Assembly: GCA_033782935.1 (NCBI GenBank)
Contig: JAWQEG010000474.1
Span: 2,526,228 to 2,590,227 of the forward strand
DNA length: 64,000 nucleotides
Direction: 5' to 3'
Origin: Petrolisthes cinctipes
Lineage: Eukaryota; Arthropoda; Malacostraca; Decapoda; Porcellanidae
Of the stretch, positions 58,788 to 64,000 are shown one piece after another; the first letter of the stretch is position 1; the number at the start of each line of letters is the position of its first letter. A model generated the notes under the pieces. The model was not told the origin of the DNA and did no database searches. It worked only from the letters and a program-made list of their open reading frames with translations. The translations under genes and the position numbers were made by a program.

Positions 58788-59906
58788 ATGGAGAGTGCGG
58801 ATTCCTGCTTGGAGGCCGACTTGGCAATGTCGGAGGAAGACGAGTCTCCCATTGAGGATCACTGGCCTGAGCTGCCTTCTCGCAACCCTCCCCCCCTCTC
58901 CTCAGTCACTCCGCAGCTCAGGTTGCAGCCGTCCACCTCCTCAACCTCTACCAAGCGACCTGTTGATGCCTCGTCCGACTCCTCGCAGGATTCCGATGGT
59001 GTGGACTGTTTGCCTCCAGCTGCCAAGACTGCCAAGGGTGCTTCAGCTGTGCACGACGTACCTTCTCTGCCTCACCCTGGTGTTTCTTCTTTGTATACCA
59101 ACTCCTTGCTCTCGTCCAACCTTCCTGCTTTTGCCCCGAGAGATGCCTATGTCAAACTCTCCTTCTCTGGAAAAAACCCATCTACGGACACAAAGCTGCG
59201 TTGGTTGTCTGATGTCAACAGGGCCTTCCAGTTGCAGCGTGAACTGTCTGAAGTGAAGATGGCTGCTGTCACCTCCCGGTTTGCCTACATCTCTAGGAAG
59301 CGTCAGGACATCATTGATAGAGTGAAGGCTGGTGGATTTTTATCTCTGCCTCTCATTCTTGAAGACTCACCTGAGAGGCCTCGTAAGTTCCCCAGCTACA
59401 TGCTCACCCGTTTTCCTATTAATGTTGACCCGAAACTTGCCAAAGGATACCCTGGTGTGTACTTTGCCCGTCGTTTTTTCCAAGATGATTCCCCCATTAG
59501 CCGTATTGTTGTTGTCTGGAGTCAACCCGATCCACCTCTAAATGAGATTTCCTTTGATTTCCTCCCTTGTCTTCCACCGTGTGAGGTGAGGAAACTTCAT
59601 AATGACCAGCCTTGGTGCTACAGGTGCTGGGGAGTTGGGCATATCTCCCGGTACTGTTCTGCCAGGCCGAAGTGTGCATGGTGTGTGGCAGACCATGATT
59701 CCAAGACGTGTCCTGTCAGGGGTGAACCATCACGTCCTGCTGCCTCCACCTCTGAGCCTTCACCTCCTGAAGATACGTCTCGATGGAAGTGTCCACGATG
59801 CCTTCAGCCAGGGGTTAACGTGTGGCATGGATGTACTCGACGTAAGGTCCAGGCTCGTGTCTCTACTATTGCTCTGCCTCCACCACCACCACCACCACCT
59901 CCCTAG
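58788..59906 (+). CDS. LINE C ORF1, zinc-knuckle RNA-binding protein
   Basis: 372 codons from ATG to TAG at 59904-59906. The N-terminus is acidic and Ser/Pro-rich. A folded middle follows (residues about 120-270). Zinc knuckles are CX2CX4HX4C at residues 277-290 (CYRCWGVGHISRYC), CX2CX3HX4C (CAWCVADHDSKTC) and a third Cys/His group near residue 345. It ends in a poly-Pro run. The same frame stays open after the TAG through a Ser/Pro linker into the coiled coil of the next ORF, so the stop may be a mutation in one long protein or a read-through site. ORF1 binds the element RNA. Confidence 0.85.
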   Translation: MESADSCLEADLAMSEEDESPIEDHWPELPSRNPPPLSSVTPQLRLQPSTSSTSTKRPVDASSDSSQDSDGVDCLPPAAKTAKGASAVHDVPSLPHPGVSSLYTNSLLSSNLPAFAPRDAYVKLSFSGKNPSTDTKLRWLSDVNRAFQLQRELSEVKMAAVTSRFAYISRKRQDIIDRVKAGGFLSLPLILEDSPERPRKFPSYMLTRFPINVDPKLAKGYPGVYFARRFFQDDSPISRIVVVWSQPDPPLNEISFDFLPCLPPCEVRKLHNDQPWCYRCWGVGHISRYCSARPKCAWCVADHDSKTCPVRGEPSRPAASTSEPSPPEDTSRWKCPRCLQPGVNVWHGCTRRKVQARVSTIALPPPPPPPPP

Positions 59907-59972
59907 TCTGCTCCTCCTACCAGCCCTGCCTCACCTCCAGACCTGGCCCTCCGCAAGTCTGTTGCTACCATC

Positions 59973-61109
59973 ATGGCACGATGTACGGATCTCGAAAACC
60001 GCTTTTCTGCCCTTGAAGCCAGGATTGATGGGCTGGTTGCCGCTCAGGCTGCCAATGACTCCAAACTCTCCACCTTGGTCGAGGCTCAGCAGGCCATCAT
60101 CTCAACTGTCACTACCCTTACCGAAAAGATGGATACTGTTGCATCTCGCCTTGAAAAGCTTTTCGAGTCAGTCCCTGGTCTATCTTCGTCTCCAGGTAAC
60201 TCATCTGCTCCCACTCACCGGACTTCTACTCCAAATACAGAGTTCGCTAGTGATTGCCGGCTGGATGTCATCTCCTGGAATGTATGTGGTATCACCAGTT
60301 ATGCTAAGCTCACTCAACTCAAGGCCTATGTTTTTCGTCATCATCTCCGTGTTATTTTTCTCCAGGAAGCATTTCCAGGACGGTCGCTTGCTGCTGGGCA
60401 AGCTCCTCCCCTCTCAGGTTATGTGCCATATGTTCATCTGGTAAGGAATGGTCTCCTGACTTACATACATAGCTCCTTGCCACATCGCCTTCTCCGTACC
60501 TCCACTGATCCTGACATGACCTTTCAGCTATTTGAGGTTCTACCTGGGAATGGAGTACTCCAACTATGTAATGTCTATTCTGCCCCAGCTAGACTCACTC
60601 TTGAGGCTCTTCCTTCTCCAACAGTGCGTGGTATGGTGTATATGGGAGATTTTAATGCTCGGCATTCTGATTTGGGTGATGGTACTGGCTCTATTAATCG
60701 TAATGGTGTTCGTCTCCTTTCATACATCCGCAAGCATCATCTGACACACTGGGACACTGGCGGTGCCACTCATTGCCGGGGAGGTACTCTGGATTACATC
60801 CTCTCGTCTGGCCTGATAGCATCTCAGGTCCAGTGCTCCTCCGTGCCAGACTTATTCTCTGATCACATCGCTCTTCGGTTTCATTATTCTCCAACTGCTG
60901 GGTCAGGTGCTTCAGCCACTCGTTTGCGTATTGCTGTGCCCCCTAAATATTGCCTGACTTACATCTTATTTATGGCCCATGTATTCCCTACATTTGACAT
61001 ATCATCAGCTGAACAGTTGTACTCTGATCTTGTATCTGCTACTCATGACTTTTATAGGCTATACGTTTCCCGGCCACACCTCCAGCATCGCCATACTGCC
61101 CAATCCTGA
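59973..61109 (+). CDS. LINE C coiled coil and APE endonuclease
   Basis: 378 codons starting with ATG, in the same frame as ORF1. Residues 1-70 form a heptad-rich coiled coil (LENRFSALEARIDGLV), expected to trimerise or dimerise. The endonuclease follows with LDVISWNVCG, VIFLQEAFPG, MVYMGDFNARHSD, GGTLDYIL and FSDHIALRF, including the Asn, Glu, Asp and His positions expected for catalysis. The stop TGA at 61107-61109 is directly followed by more of the same frame. A Trp codon would differ by one base, so this is most likely a point mutation. Confidence 0.83.
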   Translation: MARCTDLENRFSALEARIDGLVAAQAANDSKLSTLVEAQQAIISTVTTLTEKMDTVASRLEKLFESVPGLSSSPGNSSAPTHRTSTPNTEFASDCRLDVISWNVCGITSYAKLTQLKAYVFRHHLRVIFLQEAFPGRSLAAGQAPPLSGYVPYVHLVRNGLLTYIHSSLPHRLLRTSTDPDMTFQLFEVLPGNGVLQLCNVYSAPARLTLEALPSPTVRGMVYMGDFNARHSDLGDGTGSINRNGVRLLSYIRKHHLTHWDTGGATHCRGGTLDYILSSGLIASQVQCSSVPDLFSDHIALRFHYSPTAGSGASATRLRIAVPPKYCLTYILFMAHVFPTFDISSAEQLYSDLVSATHDFYRLYVSRPHLQHRHTAQS

Positions 61110-63932
61110 ATGCTGGATGCACGTATACAGGAGGCAAAGGAGGAGGCTGAACGTGATGGCCTATTGTTTCAAGCCAACCCAACCCCTGACCTACTCCATC
61201 GTTACCAGATGTCTAGCGACGCTTTAGTTGCCCTGCAGGATTGTGCTCACACTGAGTCTTGGCAGCGGTTCACGGACAGCATCAACCAGCAAACAAGTGT
61301 GGCTTCTATGTGGCACTTCATCCGTCGGGTTGTTAAAAAGACACCGGCCACTGCTCGTCATCACACTCCTGCCGACTATGCCAAACAACTTGTCGATGCC
61401 TTTTCAGAACAATCTACCCCAGCCAGTCTACCCATTCACATACAGGATGCACTCGCTTCCCGTGCTGCTGTCCATCGGCTACGTTTAATGTCTGCTCTGT
61501 TACAAGATGATGACGATGATGCAGAGGAGATAACTGAGGAGGAGTTGCGCCGTGCTCTCTCTCGGGGTAGAGCTTCTTCCCCTGGTGATGATGGTATTAC
61601 TTATGCTGTGCTGCGCCTACTTCAACAAGTTCCTGGGAACCCTCTACTTCGACTGTACAATCTTTGTCTTCGTGACGATTGTGTACCACGAGCCTGGACC
61701 AGCAGCACAATAATACCCATCCCTAAGCCCGGCACTGCGAAGTTCAGGCCTATTTCCCTTACATCCTGTTTCTGTAAGGTTATAGAGAGAATCTTACTCA
61801 ATCATCTCATGTACAAACTGCAGGATCGCCTTTCTCCATGGCTGTTTGGTTTCCTTCCCCAGCGGAGCACACATCACTGCCTAGTCGACCTGTACTCTCG
61901 CCTTTCCAGTGACAGTGTGGTGGCCTTCATTGACCTTCGAAGTGCCTTCGATGTTGCTAATAGAGACGTCATTTTGGATCAACTGGTTGACTTTGGGATA
62001 AAGGGTAATCTATTACGGTGGATTCGGGGCTACCTGAGTAACAGGACCTCTCGTGTGTTTTTCAGTGGTGCACTCAGTCCTTTGCGCAGTTTTCATCTTG
62101 GTACGCCTCAAGGGGGTGTTCTCAGCCCATTGTTATTTAATATTCTGATGCATCGGCTGCTCACTTCTCTTCCTGATATACCTGGAACTACAATTACGTG
62201 CTATGCTGATGATATCTGTGTTCATTCTACCTCACCAAGGGATCTCCAGCGGTTTCTTGACTCCTTCTCTGTGGTCTTCTCTCACTGTGGCATTATTTTC
62301 TCCCCAGATAAGAGCAGAATATTCACCTGCCGCCTTCCTCAAGCTCAGCCAGTGTTCACCATTGGAGGGACTGTCATTCCCATGTGTTCCCAGTACTGCT
62401 ACCTGGGTGTGCCAGTCAATATTTGGCCGGTTGTCCCTGCCAGACCTCAAGACCATCCCATTGTCCAGGACTTATTGGGTCGTCTCCAGCGCCGACTTAC
62501 ACCACTTCAATGGCTCACTAACAACTCCTCGGGCATCTCCATCCCAGTAGCCAGGACTATTTATATTGCTTTTATCCGTTCAGTTGTTGATTACCTCTCC
62601 CCTGCTCTGATTCAACTTCCCAGGGCTACTCTTGAAACTTTAGAAAAATTTCAGAATAGAGCAATGAGAATAATTCTCGGCTGTCCAATGTCGACCAGGA
62701 TAGTGAACATGCAGCGTGAGTTGCGTCTTCCCCCATTAATCGAGAGAATTTATTGTAATGTTACTTGCTTCACTGTCAAGTGCCTCCATTTCCCACATCT
62801 TTCACCCCATTACTCTCAGTTAGTCAGGACTTCTCTTAGACCAAACTACCCGGTCCCTCCCATACTGCCTGCTGGACGTACTCTTATAAGGTCTGTTTCC
62901 TCTGTGCTCCGTGGTCTTAATATAGATATAATGGTTGCAGACGTCCCCCCAGGGCCCCCTCTATGGATGCTACCAACACCTGATGTGAGCTTTACACCTA
63001 CTTCCAAATCGGAGCTGCCTTCTCTACAGCGGCAGTTGGCTCTGGAACACATAGAAACAGTGACTTCCTCCATCACAGAGCCATACTGCCTCTACACTGA
63101 TGGCTCATTGCAGGTGGATGGTGCAGCAGGTTGTGCTGTTTTCTCGCCTGACCTGGAGTCACCTCCAGGGGGCTGGGTTGGCCGTCGAATTTGTAACCAC
63201 TCTAGCTCAATATTGTGTGAACTGTATGCCATTCTGGATGCTGTTAGTGTTGTTTGTCAACGTGGAGTGAATGCTGCTATTTTTTGTGACTCCAAACCTG
63301 CCCTTCATTCCCTCTCTAGTGTTCAGCCCACACACTCTACTGTTATTCAGCAGATTTTATCGTTTCTGGCCTTATTGCGTCATCGTAAATTGACTGTCAA
63401 ATTTTTATGGATGCCATCCCATGTAGGTTTACGTCACAATGGTACAGTTGACAGACTCGCAACGGAAGCCTGCCATCTGCCTCCTCGTGGTGCTGGACGT
63501 CCTCTCTCCTTGACATGTTACCTCTCTAAAGTCCGCTCCGCCGCTCTCCTCCCTGTACGGCGACGCAGGGATGCAGAGAGGCCCTTCAGCATCTCCATCA
63601 CCCATTACGAGTCTGTATGCCGTCACAAATATTCCTACCGTCGTCGAGGCCTCATGGTTCGGAGGCTCAATGTAGTCTCTGCTCGTTTGAGGCTTGGCTA
63701 CCGGCCACCGTGGCAGGTTGCTGGGATGCAGGGTGAGCCTCCCTTCACTGAGTGTCGCTTGTGTCGAGCGCCTCGTGCTAACACTATAGAGCACTATTGC
63801 CTAGTCTGCCCCACTGTCCGACACTTGCTGCCCCAGGGCCTGCCACTTGATGTGGTTTGTCGACACTTGCTGAACCATCAGGTTCTGGAGGAACTTCTGG
63901 TGTGCCACCCTCGTTTTGGTGGATTTAAGTAG
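61110..63932 (+). CDS. LINE C reverse transcriptase and RNase H
   Basis: 940 codons, same frame as the two ORFs before it. RT shows STIIPIPKPG, FRPISLTSCFCKVIE, AFIDLRSAFDVAN, LGTPQGGVLSPLLFN and the catalytic YADD at residues 365-368. RNase H has YTDGSLQ (Asp 664), CELYAILD, IFCDSKPAL and VDRLATEA, plus WMPSHVGLRHNG. A terminal CX2C...HX4C (CRLCRAPRANTIEHYCLVC) is typical of this LINE group. All catalytic residues are present. Only the upstream TGA separates this from its endonuclease. It carries out target-primed reverse transcription. Confidence 0.88.
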   Translation: MLDARIQEAKEEAERDGLLFQANPTPDLLHRYQMSSDALVALQDCAHTESWQRFTDSINQQTSVASMWHFIRRVVKKTPATARHHTPADYAKQLVDAFSEQSTPASLPIHIQDALASRAAVHRLRLMSALLQDDDDDAEEITEEELRRALSRGRASSPGDDGITYAVLRLLQQVPGNPLLRLYNLCLRDDCVPRAWTSSTIIPIPKPGTAKFRPISLTSCFCKVIERILLNHLMYKLQDRLSPWLFGFLPQRSTHHCLVDLYSRLSSDSVVAFIDLRSAFDVANRDVILDQLVDFGIKGNLLRWIRGYLSNRTSRVFFSGALSPLRSFHLGTPQGGVLSPLLFNILMHRLLTSLPDIPGTTITCYADDICVHSTSPRDLQRFLDSFSVVFSHCGIIFSPDKSRIFTCRLPQAQPVFTIGGTVIPMCSQYCYLGVPVNIWPVVPARPQDHPIVQDLLGRLQRRLTPLQWLTNNSSGISIPVARTIYIAFIRSVVDYLSPALIQLPRATLETLEKFQNRAMRIILGCPMSTRIVNMQRELRLPPLIERIYCNVTCFTVKCLHFPHLSPHYSQLVRTSLRPNYPVPPILPAGRTLIRSVSSVLRGLNIDIMVADVPPGPPLWMLPTPDVSFTPTSKSELPSLQRQLALEHIETVTSSITEPYCLYTDGSLQVDGAAGCAVFSPDLESPPGGWVGRRICNHSSSILCELYAILDAVSVVCQRGVNAAIFCDSKPALHSLSSVQPTHSTVIQQILSFLALLRHRKLTVKFLWMPSHVGLRHNGTVDRLATEACHLPPRGAGRPLSLTCYLSKVRSAALLPVRRRRDAERPFSISITHYESVCRHKYSYRRRGLMVRRLNVVSARLRLGYRPPWQVAGMQGEPPFTECRLCRAPRANTIEHYCLVCPTVRHLLPQGLPLDVVCRHLLNHQVLEELLVCHPRFGGFK

Positions 63933-64000
63933 GTCATGATGTAAATATTTGTCTGTATACTTGTGCTTCATTCTGTTATGTTTTCGTGATGTGTGTGTGT
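63933..64000 (+). other. LINE C 3' untranslated region, cut by window end
   Basis: 68 bp after the TAG stop, ending in a (GT)n run at the edge. No tail or target duplication is visible. Confidence 0.6.

Larger units (their letters stand above)
58590..64000 (+). mobile_element. LINE C, nearly complete non-LTR element with RNase H
   Basis: A G/T-rich 5' untranslated segment (about 58590-58787) is followed by ORF1, endonuclease, RT and RNase H, all in one reading frame, and a 3' untranslated region cut by the window end. The gene order fits RNase H-bearing LINEs of the I/Jockey group. The clade is inference. Confidence 0.85.

Overview
This window is a piece of an animal genome, most likely an arthropod and probably a decapod crustacean. 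It is made of one large satellite array followed by about 44 kb of nested transposable elements. I recognise no host protein gene with confidence. The organism call is inference. It rests on the mix of Ty3/mdg4 elements with an envelope gene, DIRS elements, Penelope-like elements, RNase H-bearing LINEs and Harbinger elements, on dense (TA)n/(TG)n microsatellites, and on TTAGG-type (arthropod telomere-like) repeats.

Layout. 1-19421: A/T-rich tandem satellite made of 177-bp and 148-bp monomers, with recent higher-order duplications (offsets of 2,856 and 2,450 bp) and one tRNA-like SINE present in two copies. 19422-28812: Ty3/mdg4 (errantivirus-like) LTR element with 723-bp LTRs, a tRNA-Leu type primer site, gag, pol (frameshifted once) and an uninterrupted env. 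28813-29777: a cysteine-rich orphan ORF and the 3' end of a Penelope-like element. 29778-36610: an antisense Penelope-like endonuclease fragment split by a 6.2-kb sense LINE (LINE A) flanked by a 13-bp target duplication. 36615-39600: a small inverted LINE A fragment and a decayed CR1/L2-like LINE. 39774-40568: microsatellites. 40569-42000: no gene. 42000-44480: a second Penelope-like element with 91-bp inverted arms. 44481 to about 49680: an antisense DIRS-type tyrosine-recombinase element whose gag and pol are interrupted by three predicted spliceosomal introns. About 49680-55044: an antisense LINE (LINE B) cut by a Harbinger DNA transposon (51880-54411), which itself contains a foldback element. 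55045-56080: no gene. 56085-58045: an antisense degraded copy of LINE C. About 58590-64000: a nearly complete sense LINE C running to the window edge.

The genes do not form a host pathway. Each block encodes its own mobility functions: capsid-like proteins, protease, reverse transcriptase, RNase H, and integrase, endonuclease or recombinase. Almost all are disabled by a few stops, frameshifts or deletions. The most intact are the LTR element (one frameshift, about 2% LTR divergence, env open) and LINE C (one reading frame broken by only two stop codons). The nesting order gives a relative history: Penelope fragment, then LINE A; and LINE B, then Harbinger; the foldback lies inside the Harbinger. 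In the satellite, the SINE was present before the 2,856-bp duplication.
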